This document shows positions 1 to 8,587 of a stretch of DNA of 64,000 bases, in pieces (position 1 is the stretch's first letter; each line of letters starts with the position of its first letter). Origin of the DNA: Paenibacillus sp. MMS20-IR301 (lineage in GTDB: Bacteria; Bacillota; Bacilli; Paenibacillales; Paenibacillaceae); the NCBI RefSeq assembly GCF_032302195.1, contig NZ_CP135275.1, forward strand, positions 3,410,001 to 3,474,000, written 5' to 3'. The translations under genes were made by a program, and so were the position numbers. A model generated the notes under the pieces. That model saw only the letters and a program-made list of their open reading frames with translations. It was not told where the DNA came from and did no database searches.

Positions 1-2998
1 CGGTTATAAACCGGGGATCTCCTTCCATCCCGTACCCGGACTTCAGCTCATTGCGGAATTCATCGGAGAACACCCCGGTGCTGTCTGTCTTATCCATCCA
101 GCTCTGGTCGGCGGCTTTGCCTTTAAGGGACGGCTCTGAAGCATCCCCCCCGAAGGTTTTCCAGCCTTCCCCGATGAACAGGGCGTTCGGATTGATGGCA
201 GCTGCGGCGTCATAAGCAGCCTGAACCGCATCTGCCGTGGCGTCGCCCATCATGTCCCAGCGCATGCCGTCGATTTTATATTCCTGGAACCAGTATTTCA
301 CGGAATCGGTCATCAGCTTCTCCGCCATCTTGTGGCTGGTCGCCAGATTATTGCCGAAGCCGCCGATGAAGTTCCCGGCCGGGTCCTGGAAGGCGTAATA
401 ATTAGGCACGATATCGTTCAGAAATTCTTTTTTGGCCATATGGGTGTACACTACGTCAAGAATGACACCCATTCCGGCCTCATGCACCGCATCAATCAAG
501 CCTTTAAGCTCTTTGATCCGCAGCTCCGGATCTGCCGGATTCCGGGAATAGGCACCGTCAGGAGAGAAATAGTTATGCGGATCATAACCCCAGTTATACT
601 CATTTCCTTGCGCCGAATAGTCCAGCTCCCTGTCTTCCATCCCGGTTTCGTCCCCGTAATACCAGGCCATTACCGGAAGCAGCTGAATATGGGTTACACC
701 CAGTGATTTGATATAATCCAGCTTCGACGCAAAAGCAGCATAAGACCCCCAGCGTTCCCCGCCGAGACTCGACTGGATTCCAGGATCAGAGGTGAGGTCT
801 CTGATGTGCGCCTCGTAGATAACGGCATCCTCACGCTCCGCATAACCGGCAATGTCTGCAGCCCGGAAGCCTTCAGGATTCGTGGCGCTTAAATCTACAA
901 TCGCCGCTTTGCCGGTCGAATCGCCGCCTGCGCCCGCCTCACCTGCAGTATTCACCGTGAATACTGCCATGGATTTGGCATAGGGATCAAGCACCTGCCT
1001 GGTTACCCCTTCATTGGTCACTTCATACTGGTAGTAGAAGCCTCTGACATCCCCTGCGCCGGGCGCGCCGGCCAGATCAGCCGGAGTCAGCTCTGCCGAC
1101 CAGACCCCCTTCTCCCCGGGAAGCAGCTCGGTACGGCCTACGGTGAGATTGGAGTTGTTCTTGTCATAGACAACCGCAGTCACTGAACTCGCCTTCGGAG
1201 CCCAGAGCTTCAGCGTTGCCGATTTGCCGGCCTTATGGTAAGTGGCTCCAAGATCGTCACCTGTGTAATTGTACAGCTCATCCAGCATTCTCCAGCCGGT
1301 GGAAGCGGATACAGTTTTCCCTGCATACGTGACACTCAGCGGAATTTTCTGCAGATCAAACGCACCGGTAGCCACTTCAACAGAGGCAGTGCCCGTAATC
1401 GTTGCCGCTGTTACGGGGACCAGGTTTCCTTCCGAATCCTGGATGGAAATGGCTGTTTTCAATGCGTCCGCCGTAAGTCCGTCCGTTAACGTGAACCCGA
1501 GCCAAAGCTTGCTTGCGGACAATATATCCGCGGATAGTAGCCCCACCGGAGTTTCGCCGAAAGGAGATGTATACACATTCGGGTCGTTCTCCTTCACCCA
1601 CAGCTGGTTGTACCGGTCCAGAAAAGCAAAGCTTTTGTTCTCATTGCCCGCCGGACCGTCCTTCTCGCCGTTTGCAGGCTTCATAACAATGAAATTGATC
1701 GTCTTGCCGTCTTTCATAAGCGGAATATCCGCATAGGCGCCAAAAGCATCCCTGTGCTCAGGCTTAAAAGAGGTAGCGTCTTTCGGCCATGCATTCGACG
1801 GCACCGCCACATCCCCCCAGAGCCAGAGGCCGTATTCCTTCTGGTTGTTGTCGGAGCGCATGTAGTGAATACGCACGGTATCCGCCGGGAGGTCAACCGG
1901 TTCATAAGGCGTTACCTTGTTGGAGCCTTCCGTAATCCAGACCTCATTAGTCTGCGGGGTGCTGATGCTGAAGGTTTTGTCCCCGTCTTCCATTTCCTTT
2001 ACTCCGGTAGCCCGGTTAACCACAAGGAAGGAAATGCTCTTCGCCCCATCCTTGACAGGCAGATCAACATAAGCCCCGTAGGTATCGGTTTGTCCTTCAG
2101 GAAAAGGAACAGCATCCTTTGGCCAAGCCTTGGAAGGTGAGACGAAATCGCCCCATGTCCATAATCCCAGGCCGGAATAATCGCCCGCAGCACGGTGGTA
2201 ATGGACTCTTATATTCCCGGCGGGCACTGGCACTGCCGTACCCGGTCCGGAAGGAACCGTATAATGGGCAGACACACTGTTGTCCCCCGCATTATACTTG
2301 AATGTTACAGGTAATTCAGAGGGAAGCTTAAGCTCCTGCGCCGCATCCGGATAGGAGACTCCGCCCGCCGGGTCAGCACCCGGAAGATAAATCCGGTAAG
2401 TATAATTACCGGCAGGCAGAACGGCAGTCTGCTCATAGATTCCGTCAAAATCAGGATCAGTGAGCAGTGTCCGCGCCGCTTCCGGTGAATCATTGTCCGC
2501 ATCTCCCAGCGCCGTCTGCAGACTGCCTGTCACCCGGGGAAGACGCTCTGCAGCAACCGGTGTGTAATACGTGGAATCGGCAATGGCTTTGGTATTGTCG
2601 TTATAATAAAAGGTCACGCGGGTCTCTTCAGCCAGTGAAATTTGGATGTTCCCGTTAGCGTCTACCCCGTTCGGATTAGTGTAGCTGCCATACCCGTAGT
2701 TCTCTGTCCACTCATCATTAAGGGTAATTTTATATTGATAAGTCCCTTTAGGCAGGATGCCTGAAAAGGTGTACAGCCCCTCCCCTTTGTAAGTCAGCTC
2801 GGTTACTGTCGACTTCTCATTCCAATCCTTCGTTTCAGCAGAATCAAGACCGATGAACCTCGTCTGCAAATCTCCTGCCAGCACAACCTTTCTCGTTTCT
2901 GCACTGGCTCTAGGCAGATTCATGCCAAAGCCGGAGCATACCAGAACGATAACCATTATGACTGCAAATGCCTTTTTTACCCGTAAAGCGATTTTCAT
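1..2998 (-). CDS. pulA: Type I pullulanase, secreted; C-terminal end cut by window edge
   Basis: Hydrolyses alpha-1,6 branches of pullulan and starch outside the cell. About 999 residues are visible, read from the minus-strand sequence. The start ATG gives a basic N-terminus and hydrophobic core ending near ASA, a Sec signal peptide. Order: two X25-like modules (about 38-245), two pullulanase-associated PUD modules (about 265-475, each with a WxWGD-like motif), a CBM48-like module from about 586, then the GH13 barrel. The pullulanase signature YNWGYDPHNY is near residue 800, the nucleophile region DGMRWDMMGD near 906 and the acid region FIGEGW near 940. The end of the catalytic domain lies outside the window. 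A G-rich stretch 9 nt upstream may be the ribosome site. It diverges from the LacI regulator and has a matching operator in its leader. Family call very secure; the C-terminal modules are unknown. Confidence 0.96.
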   Translation of the reverse strand, partial: MKIALRVKKAFAVIMVIVLVCSGFGMNLPRASAETRKVVLAGDLQTRFIGLDSAETKDWNEKSTVTELTYKGEGLYTFSGILPKGTYQYKITLNDEWTENYGYGSYTNPNGVDANGNIQISLAEETRVTFYYNDNTKAIADSTYYTPVAAERLPRVTGSLQTALGDADNDSPEAARTLLTDPDFDGIYEQTAVLPAGNYTYRIYLPGADPAGGVSYPDAAQELKLPSELPVTFKYNAGDNSVSAHYTVPSGPGTAVPVPAGNIRVHYHRAAGDYSGLGLWTWGDFVSPSKAWPKDAVPFPEGQTDTYGAYVDLPVKDGAKSISFLVVNRATGVKEMEDGDKTFSISTPQTNEVWITEGSNKVTPYEPVDLPADTVRIHYMRSDNNQKEYGLWLWGDVAVPSNAWPKDATSFKPEHRDAFGAYADIPLMKDGKTINFIVMKPANGEKDGPAGNENKSFAFLDRYNQLWVKENDPNVYTSPFGETPVGLLSADILSASKLWLGFTLTDGLTADALKTAISIQDSEGNLVPVTAATITGTASVEVATGAFDLQKIPLSVTYAGKTVSASTGWRMLDELYNYTGDDLGATYHKAGKSATLKLWAPKASSVTAVVYDKNNSNLTVGRTELLPGEKGVWSAELTPADLAGAPGAGDVRGFYYQYEVTNEGVTRQVLDPYAKSMAVFTVNTAGEAGAGGDSTGKAAIVDLSATNPEGFRAADIAGYAEREDAVIYEAHIRDLTSDPGIQSSLGGERWGSYAAFASKLDYIKSLGVTHIQLLPVMAWYYGDETGMEDRELDYSAQGNEYNWGYDPHNYFSPDGAYSRNPADPELRIKELKGLIDAVHEAGMGVILDVVYTHMAKKEFLNDIVPNYYAFQDPAGNFIGGFGNNLATSHKMAEKLMTDSVKYWFQEYKIDGMRWDMMGDATADAVQAAYDAAAAINPNALFIGEGWKTFGGDASEPSLKGKAADQSWMDKTDSTGVFSDEFRNELKSGYGMEGDPRFIT

Positions 2999-3166
2999 TC
3001 CCTCGATCCCCCCACAATTTTGATGATGTTCCACCACAGGACAGACCGCGGCTGTCCATCCTCTCCCGGCTGCAGCGTACGCCTGTGAAGATTTTCCCAA
3101 ACTGATTAGACCCCAATCCTCCTTGCCGGGCTTAATAAAATCTTCACGATATTTCGCTTTTCATGC

Positions 3167-3178
3167 GCAAACGTTTGC
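3167..3178. promoter_or_regulatory. LacI-family operator, perfect palindrome
   Basis: GCAAACGTTTGC is a perfect 12-bp palindrome with the central CG typical of LacI-family operators. It lies in the pullulanase leader, about 90 bp downstream of the -10 element. The same core occurs at 4637-4646 before pgmB. The adjacent LacI-family gene is the obvious partner (inference). Confidence 0.75.
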
Positions 3179-3242
3179 ATTTTAGTGCAGACAAATCCAA
3201 AGCCTTATCCTTTTGCTTCGGGCGTTCTGCACAAACGGCATT

Positions 3243-3256
3243 TGTAACCGCTTGCT
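3243..3256. promoter_or_regulatory. Candidate cre (CcpA) site
   Basis: TGTAACCGCTTGCT resembles the catabolite-responsive element TGWNANCGNTNWCA at most positions. It lies just downstream of the pullulanase -10, where CcpA binding would block transcription. Confidence 0.45.
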
Positions 3257-3269
3257 TTATTTCGGTTTT

Positions 3270-3299
3270 ATACTAATCCTCCCTTAAAGTCATTGTCAA
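3270..3299 (-). promoter_or_regulatory. Sigma-A promoter of pullulanase
   Basis: On the minus strand, TTGACA (3299-3294) and TAGTAT (3275-3270) are separated by 18 bp. The leader to the ATG is about 265 nt and holds the candidate cre and LacI operator. The rest of the 3000-3540 gap shows no gene. Confidence 0.6.
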
Positions 3300-3475
3300 C
3301 TACCAATTTTCCAAATCATGCTGAATTTCGTGCTGGTGCAGAAGCCATTTTCCGCATGCCGGAAAGCCTTTTTTGCCCGCATTCCTTTGTTTTCCCCCAA
3401 TTGTAACCTTTTACGGAAAATAATTTATTATGGCGCATGCAATGCAGGGATTGTGATACAGCAAGGGTTTATCTA

Positions 3476-3504
3476 TTTACAATCCCCAGCTCTTCGATTA
3501 ATAT
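3476..3504 (+). promoter_or_regulatory. Sigma-A promoter of the LacI-family regulator
   Basis: TTTACA (3476-3481) and TAATAT (3499-3504) are separated by 17 bp, about 37 bp before the start codon. Confidence 0.6.
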
Positions 3505-3515
3505 TACTGTGTAAA

Positions 3516-3527
3516 GCGAACGGTTTC
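3516..3527. promoter_or_regulatory. Degenerate LacI-type operator, possible autoregulation
   Basis: GCGAACGGTTTC matches the palindrome at 3167-3178 at 9 of 12 positions. It lies between the -10 and the ribosome site AGGAGG of the regulator, a position suited to self-repression. Confidence 0.4.
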
Positions 3528-3541
3528 ATGAGGAGGTTTCT

Positions 3542-4579
3542 ATGACAGTTACCATTAAGGACGTGGCCAAGAAAGCGGGAGTGTCTCCCTCCACAGTCTC
3601 CCGGGTGTTGTCAGGCCATCCCAGAATCAGCCTAGAAACTTCCCGTAAGGTTAAAGTGATTATGGAGGAAATGGGCTACACCCCGAATATGATGGCCAAA
3701 AGTCTCGTTTCCAAGACAACCAACAGCCTCTGCATCATCCTACCGAAACCGGCTGAAGAGCTGTTCTCCAACTTGTTTTTTATGGAATTGATCCGCGGAA
3801 TTGTCACGCAGTCCAGCCGTTCAGGCTACGATGTGCTAATCAGCTCCGGGGCAACTGAGAAAGAAGAGCTGGAAGCTGTCTCCAGATTGCTCAAGGGACG
3901 CCGTGTGGACGGCGTTATTCTGCTGTATTCCCGTAAAGATGATGCGGTGATTGATTTCTTGGAATCAGGCGGCTATCCATTCGTTCTGGTTGGACGAAGC
4001 GACCGCTATGAGGATATATTATCTGTGGACAATGACAATATCATGGCTGCCTATGATGCGACGAACCATCTCATCTCGATGGGCCATGAACGTATTGGCT
4101 TCGTAAGCGGTCCGCCGAACCTTATCGTATCGCGCGACCGTCTGGAAGGCTACCGCAAGGCGATGCTTGGCAAAGGTCTTGAAATGAAGCCCGAATGGAT
4201 CGTCGAAGGCGAGTTTCTGCAGGACAGCGGCTACAGGGCGATGTCCTTCTTCATGAATCTGCCGAACCGCCCCACCGCACTCGTTGCCGTGGATGATATG
4301 GTTTCCTTCGGTGTATTGCGCGGATTGAATGAGCTGAACTACAAGGTTCCCGAGGATTTGGCGATTGTCAGCTTTAACAATATCCCGCTCTCGGAACTGT
4401 CCAGTCCGCCGATCAGCAGCATCGATATCGGCATTTATCATCTTGGCTATACAGCCTCACAGATACTGATTCAGAGTATCCAGAAGCCGGATAACCAGGA
4501 AGGATATACCAACCGATTTGTCATTCCCCACCGCCTAATCGTACGGGAGTCTTCCATGCATGCTCCGGGAAAGCAGTGA
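3542..4579 (+). CDS. LacI/GalR-family regulator of the alpha-glucan genes
   Basis: 345-aa DNA-binding regulator. The N-terminus (TIKDVAKKAGVSPSTVSRVL) is the LacI helix-turn-helix, followed by the hinge (NMMAKSLVSKTTN) and a periplasmic-binding-protein-like effector domain to the C-terminus. An AGGAGG ribosome site lies 5-6 nt before the ATG. It sits between pullulanase (divergent) and pgmB, and CAAACGTTTG palindromes occur at both flanks. It is therefore the likely maltose/maltodextrin repressor, equivalent in role to MalR/MdxR (inference). A strong terminator separates it from pgmB. The effector cannot be read from sequence. Confidence 0.93.
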   Translation: MTVTIKDVAKKAGVSPSTVSRVLSGHPRISLETSRKVKVIMEEMGYTPNMMAKSLVSKTTNSLCIILPKPAEELFSNLFFMELIRGIVTQSSRSGYDVLISSGATEKEELEAVSRLLKGRRVDGVILLYSRKDDAVIDFLESGGYPFVLVGRSDRYEDILSVDNDNIMAAYDATNHLISMGHERIGFVSGPPNLIVSRDRLEGYRKAMLGKGLEMKPEWIVEGEFLQDSGYRAMSFFMNLPNRPTALVAVDDMVSFGVLRGLNELNYKVPEDLAIVSFNNIPLSELSSPPISSIDIGIYHLGYTASQILIQSIQKPDNQEGYTNRFVIPHRLIVRESSMHAPGKQ

Positions 4580-4591
4580 TTCTACAAGAAG

Positions 4592-4625
4592 ATAAATGAA
4601 GCTATCTGTGCTTCATTTATTTTTT
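4592..4625 (+). terminator. Rho-independent terminator after the LacI regulator
   Basis: ATAAATGAAGC (4592-4602) pairs perfectly with GCTTCATTTAT (4610-4620) and a T run follows. It ends regulator transcription before the pgmB promoter region. Confidence 0.85.
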
Positions 4626-4631
4626 GGAGTT

Positions 4632-4660
4632 TTGTTCAAACGTTTGCGCTAATTTAAAAA
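4632..4660 (+). promoter_or_regulatory. Candidate pgmB promoter with embedded LacI operator
   Basis: CAAACGTTTG (4637-4646) is a perfect 10-bp palindrome sharing the core of 3167-3178. It lies between a weak -35 TTGTTC (4632-4637) and a weak -10 TAAAAA (4655-4660). The operator is clear; the promoter assignment is tentative. Confidence 0.6.
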
Positions 4661-4701
4661 CAAGCTGTATTTACCCCAAAACACATTTTAGGAGGTCCAA
4701 C

Positions 4702-5364
4702 ATGTCAGAAATCAACGCCTGCCTGTTCGATCTGGACGGTGTCCTCGTTGACACGGCCAGATATCATTACATCGCCTGGAGGGAACTGGCCGGGGAACTA
4801 GGATTCGAGTTCACCGAACAGGATAATGAACGGCTCAAGGGCGTCAGCCGGGCCGCGTCCCTGAATATCCTGCTGGAGATCGGAGGCATCGAGCTGGCTG
4901 AAGACGAGAAAGCCCGGCTGGCCGAGCAAAAGAACAGCCGCTATGTCGAATATATCGCGAAGATGGACAGCTCGGAGATTCTTCCGGGTGCACTGGATTT
5001 CCTCAAGGAATGCCGTGAAGCCGGTATCAAGGTTGCGCTCGGCTCCGCCAGTAAGAACGCTATGACCATCCTGGACAACACCGGCCTGACTCCCTGGTTC
5101 GATGCCATTATCGACGGTACGCATACCAGCGCAGCCAAGCCCGATCCCGAGGTGTTCCTGCTGGGAGCGCAGGCTTTACATACTGCGCCCGAGAACTGTG
5201 TGGTTTTCGAGGATGCCGAAGCCGGAATTCTCGCCGCCACCCGGGCCGGCATGCGCAGCGTCGGCATCGGTTCCGCTGAGACGCTGGGTGCGGCGAATCT
5301 GGTCGTCCCGTCTCTGCAGCAGATCAGTGTTCCTGCCCTGCGGGAAGCCCTGGCTTCTGTTTGA
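4702..5364 (+). CDS. pgmB: Beta-phosphoglucomutase (HAD superfamily)
   Basis: Converts beta-glucose 1-phosphate to glucose 6-phosphate, the step needed after inverting disaccharide phosphorylases such as the GH65 enzyme encoded next. 220 aa from the ATG after a TAGGAGG ribosome site; an in-frame upstream start is less likely. Motifs: FDLDGVLVDTARYHY (HAD motif I nucleophile and acid/base Asp, about residues 8-22), GSASKN (motif II), AKPDPEVFL (motif III Lys) and VFEDAEAGI (motif IV). A helical cap lies between motifs I and II. It forms a functional unit with the downstream phosphorylase, although a 578-bp gap with repeats separates them. Confidence 0.95.
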   Translation: MSEINACLFDLDGVLVDTARYHYIAWRELAGELGFEFTEQDNERLKGVSRAASLNILLEIGGIELAEDEKARLAEQKNSRYVEYIAKMDSSEILPGALDFLKECREAGIKVALGSASKNAMTILDNTGLTPWFDAIIDGTHTSAAKPDPEVFLLGAQALHTAPENCVVFEDAEAGILAATRAGMRSVGIGSAETLGAANLVVPSLQQISVPALREALASV

Positions 5365-5474
5365 TGAGTAACAACAGCTATGCATGAGCTTAGTACAGTG
5401 TCAGAACCTGAGAAGTAGATTCACTCGAGAAATGAAGCAATCGGTCTCTTCAATTCCAAAAGAAACCCCAAGAT

Positions 5475-5657
5475 AACTGTATTATGTACAGTTAAAAGGC
5501 ATGAAAAGTTGTTATTCGTTCGTATAACTGCACTATGTACAACTACTTTCACCCGGATACGTTAAAACAAGCTGCTCAGTGCAGTTTAATTGTACGAAAT
5601 ACAGCTAAAGTTATAACCGGAAGACAAACAGACCATTTAGTTGTACGAAGTGCAATT
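5475..5657. repeat. Four-unit 51-bp periodic array, TTGTAC family (array A)
   Basis: Four imperfectly palindromic units near RTTGTACGAAATACAAY are centred at about 5484, 5535, 5597 and 5648. Spacings are 51, 62 and 51 bp. Units 1 and 2 read on the minus strand, units 3 and 4 on the plus strand. Unit 1 has 7-bp arms AACTGTA/TACAGTT. The array lies between pgmB and the GH65 gene. Related arrays are at 40436, 41791 and 62007. Confidence 0.8.
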
Positions 5658-5744
5658 AGCATACTAGAATCTCTTCTGCCCTACTTTTTATAAAATGAAC
5701 TGAAAATTCATTTAAATTTATGGGGACGAAGCTGCGGAGCGGAA

Positions 5745-5851
5745 GTTTGGAACTGTAGGAGCGCTAGCGTCCGCCTTTGTCACCGGATTTCTACCGTGAT
5801 TAGCGGTTTAAATCAAGAAATCTGGGGACAACAGCGGCCGGAAGTCCAAAC
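5745..5851 (+). promoter_or_regulatory. Candidate structured leader RNA motif, copy 1 (before GH65)
   Basis: One of three copies. Conserved blocks are GGAGCGCTAGCGTCCGCC and CAGCGGCCGGAAGTCC. Pairings: outer stem GTTTGG (5745-5750) with CCAAAC (5846-5851); inner stem CCGGATTTC (5783-5791) with GAAATCTGG (5817-5825), including one G-U; apical ACCG/CGGT (5793-5796/5804-5807). It ends 91 nt before the phosphorylase start. There is no T run, so it is not a simple terminator. Function unproven. Confidence 0.6.
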
Positions 5852-5942
5852 ATTTCGCGCAGTGGCGGTACCGTCACCATAAATTTAATGTAGAGGATCG
5901 GTTCATTTTATCCCATTCCCCCAACTTAAAGGAGCCAACCAA

Positions 5943-8261
5943 ATGAAACAGTACTTGAAAATTGATGAATGGTCTATTATCGAAGAATCGTTTGATCCGC
6001 AGACCCAGGAGATTTCCGAAAGCGTATTTAGCATCGGGAACGGATACATGGGCGGCAGAGCCAACTTCGAGGAGCAGTACAGCGGACACAGCCTGCAGGG
6101 CAGCTATATGGCCGGTGTGTATTACCCTGACAAGACGCGGGTCGGCTGGTGGAAGAACGGCTATCCCGAGTATTTTGCCAAGGTACTGAACAGCACGAAC
6201 TGGATCGGCATCAACATTGAGCTGGACGGCACGCCGCTGGATCTGGCCACGTGCACCGTCAGCGAGTTCCGCCGGGTGCTCAATATGAAGGAAGGCACAC
6301 TCTCCCGCAGCTTCACAGCTACTACCGCAGAAGGCCAGGAAGTGCAGGTGGAGAGTATCCGGATTGTCAGCCTGGTCCGCCCGGAGATCGGCGCGATCCG
6401 CTATTCCGTGACTCCGCTGAATTTCTCAGGAGTGCTTACCGTAACCCCTTACCTGGACGGCGACATCAAGAATAAGGATGCCAACTACGACGAGAAGTTC
6501 TGGAACGAGGTCGAGAAGAAGGCCGAGCCGGCCGGCGGACATCTTACCCTGAAGACGAAAAAGCTTGATTTCCACGTAACGTCAGCCTATGCCTGCGACA
6601 TTCTGCTGAACGGTGAACCGGTTGCCGCAGAGGCGGAAGCCTTCGAGCAGGAGAAATACGTTGGCAGTAAAACAACCATTCCGGTAGAGTCCGGCGACCA
6701 GGTCGTGATCTATAAATATGCCGCTAATGTCACCTCACGCAATTACGGGCTGGGCCAGCTGGTAGATGCCGCGCGGACGGCACTGCAGGGCGCACAGGAA
6801 GCAGGTTTTGTAGCGCTTTTAACCGAACAGGCTGCGGCTTGGGCAGATAAATGGAAGGAAAGCGACATTATCATCGAAGGCGATGCCTCCGCGCAGCAGG
6901 CGATCCGGTTTAATATTTTCCAGCTAAATCAGACCTACACGGGTGAAGACGACCGGCTGAACATCGGACCGAAGGGCTTCACCGGGGAAAAATATGGCGG
7001 CAGCACCTACTGGGATACCGAAGCTTACTGTGTGCCGTTCTATCTGAGCACCGCCGACGCCTCGATTGCCCGCAATCTGCTGATTTACCGTTACAAGCAT
7101 CTGGAGAAAGCCAAGGAAAACGCCCGCAAGCTCGGTTATGCTAAAGGCGCGCTCTACCCGATGGTGACGATGAATGGCGAAGAGTGCCACAACGAGTGGG
7201 AGATTACGTTTGAAGAGATTCACCGCAACGGCGCGATTGCTTACGCCATATATAATTACGTGAATTATACCGGCGACAAAGCTTATCTCGGCCAATATGG
7301 CCTTGAGGTGCTGGTGGAGATTGCCCGCTTCTGGGAAGAACGTGTCCATTATGTGCCGCACAAGGACAAATATGTGATGCTCGGGGTCACCGGCCCGAAC
7401 GAATACGAGAATAACGTCAACAATAACTGGTACACCAACCGGATCGCCGCCTGGACGATGGAATATACACTGGAGGCGCTGGCATATCTGCAGGAGAATG
7501 AGGGCTCCCGTTATGCAGAGCTGACCGACAAGCTGGGGCTGCTGGAGAGCGAAACGGTACAGTGGAACGAAATTATCGCCAAAATGTACTACCCGGCTGA
7601 CGAAGAACGCGGCATCTTCCTGCAGCAGGACGGCTTCCTCGATAAGGAGATTATCCAGGTTAAGGATGTTGCGCCGGAGCATCTCCCGCTGAACCAGAAA
7701 TGGTCCTGGGACCGCATCCTGCGCTCCTGCTTCATCAAGCAGGCGGATGTGCTGCAGGGGCTTTATTTCCTCGGTGACCGCTATGATCTGGATACGAAGA
7801 AGCGGAATTTCGACTTTTATGAGCCGATCACCGTACATGAATCTTCCCTCTCCCCTTGTATCCATGCAATTCTGGCCTGTGAGCTGGGCTACAAGGAGAA
7901 GGCTTATGAGATGTATCTGCGCACGTCGCGGCTCGATCTCGACAATTACAACAATGATACGGAAGACGGCTGCCACACTACGAGCATGGCTGGAACATGG
8001 ATGTCGGTCGTGCATGGCTTCGGCGGGCTCCGCGTATTGAATGACCGTCTGGCCCTGAATCCGTCTAACCCGGGGCACTGGACCTCTTATTCGTTCAAAA
8101 TTATGTTCCGCGGCGCTAGGCTGAAGGTTACAGTTACCGATGTACAGATTACGGTTGCGAATGAAACGGATGTTCCGGCATCCATCACGATCCACGGCAA
8201 GGATTACACTGTGGACGGACTGGGCAGCGTCACTGCTGAGAGTTCTTCTGTCTCGGTGTAA
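5943..8261 (+). CDS. GH65 glycoside phosphorylase, probably maltose phosphorylase
   Basis: Cytoplasmic phosphorolysis of maltose to glucose and beta-glucose 1-phosphate, feeding PgmB. The 772-aa length matches GH65 phosphorylases. The N-terminal sandwich domain begins MKQYLKIDEWSIIEE and has FSIGNGYMGGRANFEE; KYGGSTYWDTEAYCVPFY marks the (alpha/alpha)6 barrel. TGPNEYENNVNNNWYTN (about 480-496) carries the general-acid Glu. HTTSMAGTW near 680 belongs to the phosphate-binding region. There is no signal peptide. AAAGGAG precedes the ATG. Related GH65 specificities (trehalose, nigerose, kojibiose) cannot be strictly excluded; the pullulanase/pgmB/alpha-glucosidase context favours maltose. Confidence 0.92.
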   Translation: MKQYLKIDEWSIIEESFDPQTQEISESVFSIGNGYMGGRANFEEQYSGHSLQGSYMAGVYYPDKTRVGWWKNGYPEYFAKVLNSTNWIGINIELDGTPLDLATCTVSEFRRVLNMKEGTLSRSFTATTAEGQEVQVESIRIVSLVRPEIGAIRYSVTPLNFSGVLTVTPYLDGDIKNKDANYDEKFWNEVEKKAEPAGGHLTLKTKKLDFHVTSAYACDILLNGEPVAAEAEAFEQEKYVGSKTTIPVESGDQVVIYKYAANVTSRNYGLGQLVDAARTALQGAQEAGFVALLTEQAAAWADKWKESDIIIEGDASAQQAIRFNIFQLNQTYTGEDDRLNIGPKGFTGEKYGGSTYWDTEAYCVPFYLSTADASIARNLLIYRYKHLEKAKENARKLGYAKGALYPMVTMNGEECHNEWEITFEEIHRNGAIAYAIYNYVNYTGDKAYLGQYGLEVLVEIARFWEERVHYVPHKDKYVMLGVTGPNEYENNVNNNWYTNRIAAWTMEYTLEALAYLQENEGSRYAELTDKLGLLESETVQWNEIIAKMYYPADEERGIFLQQDGFLDKEIIQVKDVAPEHLPLNQKWSWDRILRSCFIKQADVLQGLYFLGDRYDLDTKKRNFDFYEPITVHESSLSPCIHAILACELGYKEKAYEMYLRTSRLDLDNYNNDTEDGCHTTSMAGTWMSVVHGFGGLRVLNDRLALNPSNPGHWTSYSFKIMFRGARLKVTVTDVQITVANETDVPASITIHGKDYTVDGLGSVTAESSSVSV

Positions 8262-8269
8262 TCTTTCCG

Positions 8270-8307
8270 GCCCCCGGAGGCAATGAGCTTCTTGGGGGCT
8301 TTTTTTA
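8270..8307 (+). terminator. Terminator after GH65 phosphorylase
   Basis: GCCCCC (8270-8275) pairs with GGGGGC (8294-8299) and is followed by a T7 run. The alpha-glucosidase downstream therefore probably has its own promoter or depends on read-through. Confidence 0.8.
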
Positions 8308-8356
8308 TTATTTGAACTTAGGAAGACAATCATAGGATAAAAGTAACGGAGGGGAA

Positions 8357-8503
8357 TTTGGGAACTGGAAGGAGCGTTAGCGTCCGCCTGAAAGCTTTCC
8401 GCAGGAAGGCTCACTCCGGAAGCATAAGCAGTCACCGGATATCAACCGCTAACAGCGGTTTACATTGAAGATATCTGGGGACAACAGCGGCCGGAAGTCC
8501 AAA
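8357..8503 (+). promoter_or_regulatory. Candidate structured leader RNA motif, copy 2 (before GH13)
   Basis: Same conserved blocks as copy 1 (GGAGCGTTAGCGTCCGCC; CAGCGGCCGGAAGTCC) with about 40 nt of extra hairpin-forming sequence (8385-8430). Pairings: TTTGG (8357-8361) with CCAAA (8499-8503); CCGGATATC (8435-8443) with GATATCTGG (8470-8478); AACCGCT (8444-8450) with AGCGGTT (8454-8460). The inner arms differ from copy 1 on both sides, so pairing is kept. It ends 84 nt before the alpha-glucosidase start. Confidence 0.6.
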
Positions 8504-8587
8504 ACTTCACCGCAGTTACGGCTACATCCAAATAAGAGATTTAAATTCATGTGATTTTCCTAATACCACTCAAAGGAGCTTACTCAA

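Noticed and set aside
6924..8435. Long open frame opposite the GH65 gene
   Set aside because: It is antisense to a well-recognised enzyme, has no ribosome site or family features, and follows from the codon pattern of the real gene.
5745..8503. Leader motifs as simple intrinsic terminators
   Set aside because: None of the three is followed by a T run, and the conserved blocks lie in loops and junctions rather than in one GC stem.
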